Source: Symsagittifera roscoffensis (lineage: Eukaryota > Xenacoelomorpha > Acoela > Convolutidae). From it: a DNA stretch of 64,000 nucleotides. Position numbers and translations under genes: made by a program. The stretch is taken from assembly GCF_963678635.1 (NCBI RefSeq), contig NC_087067.1:6552647-6616646 (forward strand). Reading direction: 5' to 3'. Within the stretch, counting starts at the first letter, position 1. Each line of letters begins with the position of its first letter. Below, one piece after another: positions 52,545-62,734 of the stretch. The notes under the pieces were generated by a model that worked only from the letters and a program-made list of their open reading frames with translations, did no database searches and had not been told where the DNA came from.

Positions 52545-53197
52545 CTAGCAATCCTCTTGAGAAAAATAAAACGAGGAACACCGCCCGACCGTGGTGGGTG
52601 GCCCTGGAAACGTTACAGGAATTGGAAGACTGCCTGAAGAAGCTCGACAGTGGAGTGTCACGCAAACGACGCAACTGGGCTACCCAGCAGAAGGCTGATA
52701 TCAATAAATTGGAATTGGGTAGCCAACTGAAGAGAACTTGGCAGAACTTGTTAAAAGATCTTTTTGAAGAAGCGATGAGAACATCTTCATCGGCATCGCC
52801 GTTGATGGCGAATCCCTTTGTTAGGACCGCAGGACAACTGATGTTCGCGTGGAGCCTGTTGGGGATAGAGTTAGAGACACTGACTTCGTACGACAAGTTG
52901 AAGTTGGGAGGCAAGAATCTAGAGGTATATCGAATGCTGATGCAGCACGTTGCTAGGGACAACTCAGGCTTGAGTCTGGCAAGGAGGAAAGATGCTACCT
53001 GTTTCTTGAGATGGACAATGTCGATGATGACTGACAGTACCATCCTAGCATGTCACCAGAGAGCAGTTGGAAGCAAGACGCTGGAGAGGAGAGTCTCCAC
53101 AGGCATCTTGAATGTGTATCAGAGTACTGGGATAGAAAAAGAGGATGGTTCTAGGCAATCTCTAGAGAGGGTGGAACCCATTTTTAGTTCCAAGTAA
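52409..53197 (+). pseudogene. Element B homologue of the 906-residue protein, N-terminal part
   Basis: From about 52640 it matches element A's second protein (LLKDLFEEAMRT..., MANPFVRTAGQLMFAWSLLGIE, LARRKDATCFLRW). It stops at 53195-53197 inside a perfect 17-bp inverted repeat (53176-53192 and 53203-53219). About 170 codons present in element A are missing at that point. Confidence 0.75.
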
Positions 53198-53219
53198 AAG
53201 GGTGGAACTAAAAATGGGT
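53176..53219. repeat. Perfect 17-bp inverted repeat at a deletion point
   Basis: ACCCATTTTTAGTTCCA (53176-53192) and TGGAACTAAAAATGGGT (53203-53219) are exact reverse complements separated by 10 bases. They sit exactly where element B lacks about 170 codons of the second protein. This looks like a fold-back repair scar or a tiny inserted palindrome. Confidence 0.85.
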
Positions 53220-55048
53220 AACGGGAACGGCATGTTGACCACGAATCTGGGAGTAGTGTGGAAATTGCTCAGGCCCTCCTGATGTCCACATCCCCATGCG
53301 AGCCTGATCGAGGAAGTCACTGAGCGAGTGAGATTAGCGCCGACCGAGGATGAAGATTTAGCGACCTTGAGTATAGTACATAGACTGATCCTGCCTCAAG
53401 TGAAGGAGTCAAGCGAGATGACGAGTGGAATAGGGTCGATAAAAAAGATGGAGCCGGGCAGTTGTCTTGACTCGACGTGTGGGAATGGCGAGCACACCTG
53501 CGATGGACGATCATGTGTCAGGATACAGTCTTTCCAGAAAGAAGACCTAGTCACCTGGTTTGAGGACGTCACCGAAAGGGAGAAAAGTGAGATACAGATA
53601 GTAGCTGAGTGTTACGCGAGTACCACGGTGAACCTAGCAACAGCTCTGGGATTCTTCTCAAGAATGTGCAGTCTCCAGTCACTGGAGAGGCTAGAGTCAG
53701 AACACAACTTGGTGACCGCGTTGAGCGTGGAGTCATGGCCCGGAGTGTTGCAAGTGACCCAGAAACAAATCAAGAGTTGGAAGGTTGGACTCGAGGCGGA
53801 GATGGGATTTCCCATGAGCGCAGCCTATGGTCTGCCTCTAAATGCGAAGTCCCTGGTGGGGTCAGTGATGGCCAACCTATGTGGCAGCCACTACCCATTA
53901 CACATGGCGATGGTAGAAGTGTCCAGCCAGAGGGTATTGATAGACAAAGCCTTCTCAGTGCCCAAATGTGTAAGACTGGCTCGGATGCACATCATTCACA
54001 CAAGCTGTTGAAGAAGATCCGAGGAACAGTGCCGAAAGAGCAAAGGGACGACTTGAGTGAAATCTGGGGTGAAGAACTTCTGGGCTTGGAGAGCGAAAAT
54101 ACAAGTGACCACGAGAGACAAAACATGATTGGGAAGCCCATAGTAGGTGCTCCAAACTTGGAAGAAGCCGACGTGATACACGAGAAGATGATGGAACTTG
54201 AGCCTCTCCTAGAAGCCTCGGGAGAACGCAATCTTAGGAGCATCGACCTCACACACGGGGATTGTCCATGCCACTGTCTGGCGCAGACAGTGTGGTACCC
54301 AGACCACGCCAATCTCTGCCTGATCTGGGATGTAGAAGAAATCAGGTCGTTGCGACTACCCGAGCATCAACAAAAAGTGACCATCTTGGTGGTGAGCACA
54401 ATGCTGGCTCTACGATGGATGGAAGAAAACATAGCAAGGTATCGGGAATCGAAGACGCCAACAGCAGAGTCGATTCACGCGATAGACTACAGCCGGAGAC
54501 TTGAGTTGTTCGAGACCGCATGCAAGGTATTCGCCATACCAATGGAAGTCAGACACATGTGGAGCCGCTTGAGATTCTTTCCTTGGTTTCGCGCGACGTT
54601 AGTATCCTGGTTATATGTGGTGACGAAGGATCACACGAGGAAACATCAAAAAGAATATCGACAATTCCAGGCCGAGATAGGGCCAGATGCCTTCAAGAGA
54701 CCTCTGCTGACCCATCGAAATGCGATCACGACGGGGTGGAAAAGAGTGGGTAGAGTATCCAGAGACAACACTAGAGCGAGGGAGTCGATCCTGGAGGAGG
54801 ACCTAGCGAAGAATGAAAGCCTGAGTCTGCACAATTCCTTCTGTTTGAACCGGGAGTCGAAGGTGAAGAGATTACCGAATCAAGTGAAGAGATTGCAAGA
54901 GCAAAGGGAGTGGATGCGATCCTATGAACAGCTGAAGGCTTGGGAGGAGATTGTGATCAGCTCCGATGATGAAGAGGCACTATTGAGACAGATCACAGTG
55001 TCAAACATATCTGGATCGGGTATCTCGAGGGCGAAGAACACGAGGTGA
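53220..55048 (+). pseudogene. Element B homologue of the 906-residue protein, middle and C-terminal parts
   Basis: Homology resumes near 53255 (VVWKLLRPS, a TGA in place of Trp, then CPHPHASLI). It continues in the frame 53328-54011 (TCGNGEHTCDGRSC, LIDKAFSVPKCVRLAR), shifts near 53985, and runs in the 53609-55048 frame to the end. Conserved blocks there include THGDCPCHCLAQTVWYP, LCLIWDVEEI, MLALRWMEE, FPWFRATLVSWLY and LLTHRNAITTGWKRV. Both Cys/His clusters survive. Expression as one protein is impossible. Confidence 0.8.
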
Positions 55049-55484
55049 GCCGGTGGCTCAAAAGGAAATTCTAGAGTCTTGAGTCTTGAGGGGGAGGGGG
55101 CTCAAGGATGAACTCGGATGAAATCTGGGTTCACGAAAAAGAAATTTTAACAAATGAGATATTGTTATTAATATGCTAGATCTATTATATGAATCAAAAT
55201 GCTGCATGACAATTTGTTGATCGAATAGGACAAAAGAAATTTTAAATTATCAGCTTAAAAAGCGAGAATTCAGAAGTGCAGGTGTGTGCAGATTTTGATT
55301 GCTGTTTAGCGATAGTGTGAAAATTTTATATGGTAGTGAATTTTGGAAGGTAGATAAACTTAAGTCTGCTGCAAACTTCTGTAAATGACCACTGGCACTG
55401 TATCTTGAGCGACACTCGGGTTTCTGGGGATTCACTGACAGGGACAGCACGCGATGAGGACATCGATCTTGAGTCCGGGGAGTA
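55049..55484 (+). other. Element B 3' untranslated region with terminal polypurine tract
   Basis: 55305-55484 duplicates 33888-34067. The last 13 bases, AGTCCGGGGAGTA (55472-55484), are the polypurine tract abutting the LTR. Confidence 0.75.
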
Positions 55485-56063
55485 TGTGCCAGTCGGTCAT
55501 ATCTGGAACTTTGACCTTGAGGGACATAAAAATACGTGATTTTCATGTGAAGTTTTTATTTTTCAAAATTTCGAATGGAGCCTGTCATGCTCAGTTTTCT
55601 CGCACCAACTAAAAACACAAAAAGAGAAGAATCAGAACGACCGATTTACAATCGCGGGAAAGTGCTTGAATAGAACAGCGGGAAATTGCTATTCGCAATT
55701 TCCAGATATAAAATAGGACACAAGTAGAGCTGTCTTATCCCGAAATAGGAGGAGAGATAATAAAAAGAAGAGAGAACAACTATTCGGAACAAACTAGAGT
55801 GAACCTTCAATGGAAAGGTGGACAGCTTGAGTGTCCCAATGGTTCACACAAAAACTCAAATTCTAGAGTCAGAATTTACTTCTGTTACCAAAACTGACCA
55901 GTATTAAACTTATCTAGTTGTATTAACTAAATCTTGAGTTGCTTACCAATTTAATTACTCCTTATACTCGAGTGCATCAACATGTGAGTCCCTAATTTAG
56001 TTTTCTCGAGTGTGTTTTACGATTGTTATGTTGAGATAAGGCGAGTTTTAGGTTGATCCATCT
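55485..56063 (+). repeat. Element B 3' LTR, truncated
   Basis: It matches 34068-34690 of the 5' LTR, with scattered substitutions and a ~44-base gap near 55865. It breaks off after GGTTGATCCATCT (56063), lacking the final ~327 bases. Copia LTR sequence follows. The hairpin and TATA box (55681-55714) are intact. Confidence 0.85.
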
Positions 56064-56090
56064 AGACATCCACACGTAATATTATAAGAG
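56064..56090 (+). repeat. Right end of the Copia 5' LTR
   Basis: CACACGTAATATTATAAGAG here parallels TCAAGACGAACTATTATAAGAC at the end of the Copia 3' LTR (about 60321-60342). It lies just before the Copia leader (ATATGGGC..., gag ATG at 56129), where the end of a 5' LTR is expected. Confidence 0.5.
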
Positions 56091-59000
56091 AATATGGGCA
56101 ATTGAAGCTGCCAATCACCAAAATCTTGATGGATTCCGAACAAAAGAAACTGCTCATTTTCAATGGAAAACCCGAAAATGTTCCTTTATGATTTGCACGA
56201 TTCCTAGCCTATATTGAAAATAAAAATCTAAATGTAGTATCTGAAAATCTTAGCAAAGCCAACAGAGATGCTAATCAGAGAAGTTGTATCAGAAAATCTT
56301 TATGCACCTCAATGTTGCTACTTTGCAGCTGATCACTGCTCAGAATAACAAGAATGGATTCGAAATATAGAAAAACTTGCAAAAAACATTTGGGCAGATT
56401 TGAACACATCAAAGAATTGTGCTTTGGCGAGAGTTTCTGGAACTCAAGAAGAACGGTGAATCAATGATAGAAATTCTAAACAAAGTGGACAAATTTGTGT
56501 TCAAACTATAATCTGCAGATGAAAAGATCAGCAACAACCTGAAAATAGTCACAATTTTTACAGCATTGCCACAAGAATACGACTCATTCATAGCTGCAAT
56601 ACACTTCCAGCAGATATCGCATCTACAATTGAAAGATCGACTGATTGAACGGTCACTTGGGGGGAGCTCAAACAAACAAGATACGATTTCTACGGCCATT
56701 GCAGCTTCAGCGATTCATAGAACTGGTCGAGATCGATAAAATGGAGGAATGGAGGAACTGGACAAGGAAATAAGAAAGCCTTGTACTGTACCAAGTGTGG
56801 ACGTAACAATCACACTGCTGACACGTGCTATGCAAAGCAGCATGTAAACAAGCAAAATTCGAGTAACCGTCAAGGCGGTTTCTCTGGGTTTGCACTAATT
56901 GCAACTTCAAATGGGTCGATGGATATTGTTATAGACTGTGGATGCACAAAAAATATCATTCCGGTCAAATCAATGTTCAAGACGCTTTCTATGCTGGAAG
57001 GGGACGAAAGTGCGATGCTTATTATTAATGGGATGGGGCGCAATAGCGAGTACTTGGTGTTGGAGAAGTTTGCCTCCCATTTTACGATTGTAATAAAGCT
57101 AAGTACACGTTTAATCTCCAGCGCGCATTGTATGTGCCGAGCTTCAAATTTCAATTGATATCAGTTTCATTTCTAGTTAAGCAAGGAAACACAGTAATTT
57201 TTAACCAAAATCCGCATATACCTTTGGGACAAGAGAAAGCTTATTTTTTGAAAGAGATGGTCTTTTTTGGTTTTAACATAGTGCAAAAGAACCGAATATG
57301 TCGGCATTGTCTTTTGCTAAGTGGCATGCGAGGTTTTCACATGCAAATTAAGAAACTTTGAAGAAAACTGCATATGAAGCAGTAAAAGGCTTGGTTATTT
57401 CCGGTTCATTGGCAACCGATTAGCGTACTACCTGTTCAGAATGTAAGATATCTACTTCTGACGTATCTAAAAAAAACTCAAAATAGGGCAATATGAAAAT
57501 TTGAACTAGTTAGCATACGTTCTGAGCATGACGTTTGTGGACCTTTTCCGGAGTCATTGCATGGAAACAAATAAGCATTATATTTTATTGGTGGTTTTTC
57601 ATGATATGCAACGGTATGTTTTTTGGCCTCTAAAGGCAATTGGTTAGCAAAACTACAAATTTTTTTAAAACGGTGGGCCAACCATGTGATGTAACTGGAC
57701 TGACACTCAAATCATATGATGGTGGGGAATATTTTTCACGCAAATTTCAATTTTTTCTTAAAAATAACAGCATTGCACAGCAATTTACAAGTCCTCAAAA
57801 TGACATGGCCGAGCGCTATTGGCGAACAATTTTTGGCAATACACGGGCTTTTTTTTTATTGTCAAAAGTACCAGAGTCTGTCTGTGTAAGGGCAGTTGAT
57901 ACACTAGTATACACAAGAAATCGTGTGCTAACATCTGCTATGGAAAGCAACCCAGTGTTCATCATTTAAACGTTTTTGGTTGCTTATCTATATCAAAAAT
58001 TTAAACCCACCAGCGCAAGTTATTAGCCAAAAAGCAAAAAAGCAGTTTTTACTGGTTATGACGGTTCAAGTCCCGCATACATTTTATATGATTTACTGAA
58101 AAAGAAACTTTATCGCTCTCGGAATGTGACATTTCACGAAGAACAATTCCCAGGTCTCAATAACGGATCATGGCCTACTATTGTTTTGCTTTTTCTGGGC
58201 AATGATCCAGTGGGGGCAGTCACAGATTCAGTGGGGGTCAGTAATGCACAAACAAGTGCAACTGATGAAAATGAAGTATTGCCTACTCTTGAACAGCCGT
58301 TTTTACCGACAGGGCGAGCTACTTCTACAACTATTGATATTTCTTAAAGAGTATCTTCAGCATCTAGTCCTCAAAAAATGCAAATCGAGCTTTAAGACAC
58401 TCCAATCTACTTAGATAAACGTGAAAATTACACAACTCACAAAGAAATTAATATATCTGATGCCATTGAGTCTTTTCCTCACACTCCAACTGCAGACAAC
58501 TGAAAAAAAACTACTTTCCCCAATCCTGACAGTTTGATACACTTTTTACCAATACATTCTTCATCATCTCAATCAAGAGAACAATCTGTGAGTGATGAAA
58601 AACATTTTACTGCTTTGGGACTTGACATTCCTACAACTAATAGCACTGGTCGGATGATTCGAAGACCAGCATGGCACTACGAGTTTGATTTTTCTACTAA
58701 TGAAAACTGTAGTTTTGCAATGGCTGTAGCGTCAATGGCAATACTCCATTCAATTTTGAGGAAGCAATTTTGTCAGCTGATGCTGAAAAATGGCAGGCTG
58801 CATTGTAAAATGAATTCAATAGTCTTGTCGAAAATAAAACATGGGTTCTTGTGTTTTTACCTTCTGAAAAACCAATACCAAAAGGCAAATGAGTTCTTGA
58901 TATAAAGCGTAAAAGGGATGGTTTAATTGAACGATACAAGGCACGTTTTTTGGCAAAAAGATTGAGTCAAATTTATAAACAAAATAGTACCGATAATTTT

Positions 59001-60083
59001 TTACCTACTATTAGTATGACGGTTATTCGCTCATTATTTGCCTTTGCAGAAAAACATGGTTTAAAAATTCAAAATATTGATGCCAAAACAGCTTTTTTGA
59101 ATTCTACTTTAGAGGATGAAAATTTCGTTGAGCAAATTTGTGGTTTTGAGTCTGGTGAACGTGATGTATGCAAGCTGAACAAAGGTATTTACGGTTTAAA
59201 ACAAGCAAGTCAAGCTTGCAATCAGTTTCTAACAAAAGGTTTCTTGGAGCTTGGATACTTGAGAAGCTCTGTAGACACCTGTTTATTTGATCATTTTAAG
59301 AAAAAGAGTTTCTTTGCTGTTTATGTTGATGACATAATGATTTTTGATGTTGACGAAATTTTAGTACAAGAGCTGAATGCCAATCTTGGAAAGCCGATTC
59401 GTATTGACGATAAGGGCGTTACCGAATGGTTCTTGGGAATAAAAATTCACGTTGGTAAAAAACATATAATACTTTCTCAAGAAGATACGTCAAAAAATAA
59501 ATCGAAAAATAGAATATGGAAAATTGCAAACCTTTATATGAACCTGTGGTTACGCCTAAAAATGCAATTGATAATAAAAGTCTAACAGATCGTTCCGTTT
59601 TTCAGCAATTAGTGAAGGCGTTATTGTTTTTAACTGTAACAGCAAGGCCGGATATTGCTTTTGCAGTAAGCTTACTCTCTCAAGCGTGCAAAAGTCCAAC
59701 AGTGCAAGAGTTTATTGCAGTACAGAGAGTACTACGCTATTTAAAGCGCACGAATTATTTCCTGACTTATTCACGACATGATAATGGTCTAGGTATTTTT
59801 GCGTACAGTGGTGCTGATTGGGCAGGCGACGTAAAAACCAAAAAATCTGTATCTTTTGCTTAGTGACAACCAATGAGCAATCTGTGTAGCTCATGAAACA
59901 GCTTCAAGATCGAGAGCCAAATATATCGACATTAAAATACGCTCTGATCGAGAACCAATTCGCTCTGGTAAGATGATGTTAAGATAACTTCCTACTACAA
60001 TTATGGTTGAGGATGTTCTGACAAAAGGACTCATTTGGCGCAGATATGCAAGCTTCTCTTTGGAATTACCTTTTGAGGGGGAG
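56091..60083 (+). pseudogene. Degenerate Copia-type (Ty1/Copia) retrotransposon body
   Basis: A gag start MDSEQKKLLIFNGKPENV at 56129 is soon interrupted. A CX2CX4HX4C knuckle (CTKCGRNNHTADTC) is near 56787. A protease-like IVIDCGCTKNI (56926; Cys where Ser is usual) follows. Then come the pre-integrase finger WHARFSHAN...CSEC (57320-57440), integrase pieces including QFTSPQNDMAERYWRTIF (57780), RT with YGLKQASQACNQF and YVDD (about 59325), and RNase H ending ADWAGDVKTKKSVSFA (59814-59863). Domain order (integrase before RT) is that of Copia. Many stops and frameshifts make it non-functional. TTTTGAGGGGGAG (60071-60083) is its polypurine tract. Confidence 0.9.
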
Positions 60084-60342
60084 TGTTGAAAGAATCGTCT
60101 GTGATTGGTCAACTTTCAGAGACAGGGTTGTTTAGAACCAAAAAAATCTCAGCGAAATTGTAATTGCTATATTTGAGGAAAGAGTTAAGCAATTTTGACT
60201 TATGACCTTTAACTTTTTAAATTGATATCAAAAATATTGCGGTTAAACAAGGTCGTTGATTTTGGATTAAACCAATTTAATGGAAAATGAATGATCAGAA
60301 ATTATTTTTATTTTTAAACGTCAAGACGAACTATTATAAGAC
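60084..60342 (+). repeat. Copia 3' LTR
   Basis: It starts TGTTGAA immediately after the polypurine tract GAGGGGGAG. The first ~155 bases match 33718-33876 and the last ~25 match 56064-56090. The end is placed before a TGTA word (60343-60346) that also precedes the 5' LTR (33714-33717). The exact end is uncertain by a few bases. Confidence 0.65.
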
Positions 60343-60349
60343 TGTAGGC

Positions 60350-60465
60350 CTCGCTTCCGCAAAATTACGCGGCTGCTTAGGATTTTTAAGATTGATCCGT
60401 TGGTTACTAATTCAGTAATTCAGCAGAAAAGAGGGAATCAAGGCTGTTTTCATTGCGACGTTATC
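60350..60465 (-). repeat. Right half of the RT repeat split by Copia; direct duplicate of 62207-62325
   Basis: GCTTCCGCAAAATTACGCGGCT...GTTTTCATTGCGACGTTA is closely matched at 62207-62325 in the same order. To the left of Copia, 33650-33717 matches the sequence that directly precedes this block in the unsplit copy (62131-62200). The two half-copies thus flank the Copia insertion. Confidence 0.7.
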
Positions 60466-60638
60466 ACATTTTGTTCCGTTTCAACTATTTTTGCATCACT
60501 GTTTTCTAATGGATCACAAATGGCGCGTGATCATGCAAAATTGCCCTATAAGTCCTTGTTACTCGGGAGGCTTAATCCTCCCATTAGTGCCAGTCCTTCA
60601 TCTCTAGAAGTTTCAATTTCCGTTAATTTGGCGCTCCT

Positions 60639-60729
60639 AATTATCCGTTGCTTATGTCATTGATGGAGATGTCCAGCCAGAAGGTAATGATCGACAAGAC
60701 TTTTTCGGTTCCCAAATGTGTGCGGTTGC
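60639..60729 (+). pseudogene. Relic of the giant-element second protein
   Basis: One open segment reads NYPLLMSLMEMSSQKVMIDK then TFSVPKCVRLL. It aligns with element B (HYPLHMAMVEVSSQRVLIDK, AFSVPKCVRLAR) and element A around residue 540. No other part of a giant element was recognised beside it. It shows that a third member of the family once lay here or that the fragment was copied separately. Confidence 0.75.
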
Positions 60730-61730
60730 TGAGAAAAAAGAAAAGAGGCTGCGATCTTCATCTGGTACATGGTTTTCACCAGTACTACTAGGAAGTAGCT
60801 ACCCTGATAGTTTTTTTCAATTTCGTCCATTGTTTGAGGGCTACCGTATTTATTCTGGTTAGGAAGCTTAATGCTTTTTGAGCTCCTTTCGTGTAGTAGG
60901 AGTAAACAATTTATGATGATATTATAGCTCTTTTGGAAAACTTTTATGTTTTTTGTTAGGGTAACTATCTTTTCATTTTCGTTTTTCAAATTTTTACTGC
61001 CTGCTGATAATGTTCCTATGACCAATCGAAGGATTCTAAAACCATCCACCAGTTTAATATTTACGCCTTCGAAAATTTTTAAGGTGCATTCTCCATGTTT
61101 TCCTTTTCAATGAAATTACACTTAGAAGGCTCCACATCATAGCCGAAAACTTTTCCTTGCCCACCGAGTTTGACGATTATTGCGCGGAGAATCTTAAGAT
61201 CACCTGAGGCGCTTCCGTCATCTGCATACCAATATTGGGCGACCTTTGGTTTTTGCACGAGCTCGGTTAGTGGGATTATCCCTATTCCGTACATAGCCAT
61301 TGCGAGGGGATCACCTTGCGTTATGCCTTCGGAAGATATGCTAAAAACGTGTTGCTGACAACAAATTTGAGGGATGTTTATATGAGTTGACCAGCGCTTG
61401 TTGCAGTGCCGGAGATAGGGCGTCTAATTTTTTAAGAGTAAGTTCTGAAGAAACATATTGAAGGCATTATCTGCATCAATAAGTTGTATTGCGACTGTTT
61501 CTGGTTTCTCAATTTCGTTCGCTAAGCTATCGATAGCTATTCGACTCCACATTTGTGACCTAAGCAGTTTTGAAAATTTATTCCAACTTTTTTAAGGTCT
61601 GATTTTATACATGATTTGTCAATTGTTTGTCTCAGAAACTCGCTAATACTATTAGGCCTCACCCTTGGGGTTATGCCCAGAGGTATCAGTCGACACGATT
61701 TGTACGCTGTTAGGTTTCATGTGAGAAAAT
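60730..61730 (-). pseudogene. Degenerate reverse transcriptase of an unresolved non-LTR-like family
   Basis: On the minus strand from about 61715: LIPLGITPRVRPNSISEFLR, LGHKCGVE, VAIQLIDADNAFN (first catalytic Asp), GITQGDPLAMAMYGIGIIPL, then WYADDGSASGDLKILRA with the catalytic YADD at about 61221, GYDVEPSKCNFI, and FEGVNIKLVDG with LRLVIGTL after it. This is the order of a class of metazoan RT proteins with QGDPLAMAMY and W(F/Y)ADD. Frames shift several times, with stops, so it is dead. I do not assign it to a named clade. Confidence 0.75.
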
Positions 61731-62662
61731 TGACCTGCTTGTGTTATGGATAGCTTGGTAATTGTATTGCAAAGCTCAATGGTTGTCTGGTTGAATTGAA
61801 TAAACAACATTCTCCATTCGCACGCATTTAATTGTGAGGAACCGTGGCTTTCTTGTGTGTTCAGGGTTGGTTTTCGAAATGTATGTGCGTCTATTTCTTT
61901 GACTATGGAGGGGTGGTATTTCTTAACTTACTTCAGTTACATAGTTAGTCTTCGCTGCATTGGCTTCGGACTGTTTTTTTTTTTCAGGATACTAAGGAAC
62001 ATTTTTTCTTCATTGACTTTGTTTATGGGAAGTACTCTTTTTGTTTTTTTTTTGTCGGCAAGGCAGCCATGGGGGCAGTTTTTTTGGCTCTACTCATTAT
62101 TTTCTCGAATTAATTAACTTCCACGTTTACTCCGCACTTTTGGATGTCTAATATGGAGATGGACAGATTTTGCTTGAGTGAAAAATTCGTCTAATTGGCG
62201 TTGCTTCCAAAAAACTATGCGCGGCTCAGGGTTTTGGATTTTGATCCATTTGTTTCTGATTTAGTTTTGGGGAGCAGCAGAAATGAGAGAATCAATGCTG
62301 TTTTCATTGCGACGTTAGAATTTGTCGTTTCTTTGCTTATGACAGCAGCATCAGGTTCAGTAATTCTATGAATTGAAAACCAGGCTTCTTCTTGCTTAGA
62401 ATTATGAAAACCGGTTCCCAGTTGAGAAGTTTGTTATGTCTTTTATTTCCTTTTCAAATTCTTGTTCGATAAGTTTCTAGGTATCAGAGGGGACTGTAGC
62501 GACTGCTGGGAGCGAGGGATTAGATTGTGTTGCTTTCGGCAGTACGTTTGTTTCTGGTGTTGCCGGTGATGTTGCTTCTTGAGACGTGATGGGAGATGTG
62601 CTTGGTGGAGTTGGACCCTTTTGCAAAGTTCTCGATGGTGCTCTGTATGTAGGAGAACTCAT
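61731..62662 (-). pseudogene. Upstream part of the RT repeat, with Ser/Thr/Pro-rich N-terminus
   Basis: A probable start at 62662 (MSSPTYRAPSRTLQKGPTPP) opens a Pro/Ser/Thr-rich frame that stops at 62477. Beyond it the coding phase is lost. 62207-62325 duplicates 60350-60465, and 62131-62200 matches 33650-33717, tying this to the split copy. Orientation agrees with the RT remnant downstream. Confidence 0.5.
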
Positions 62663-62734
62663 TGTAAAAAAAACTTGCTGCCATGTACCCAGCTTCAAGA
62701 GACGTAGATATATGCTTTGCAAATTACACGCCAA

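Larger units (their letters stand above)
33877..56063 (+). mobile_element. Element B: older, decayed giant LTR retrotransposon with extra accessory genes (~22 kb)
   Basis: It is related to element A in LTR ends (TGTGCC...GTTACA), polypurine tract, primer site, Gag-to-macro polyprotein and second protein, but the sequences have diverged strongly. It carries about 6.5 kb between pol and the second protein that element A lacks. The left end is odd: 11 bases of LTR start (33877-33887), then 180 bases of 3' internal tail (33888-34067), then a full LTR. The right LTR is cut off at 56063. Several frameshifts and stops break the coding region, so it is dead. It lies inside the 5' LTR of a Copia element. 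Confidence 0.85.
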
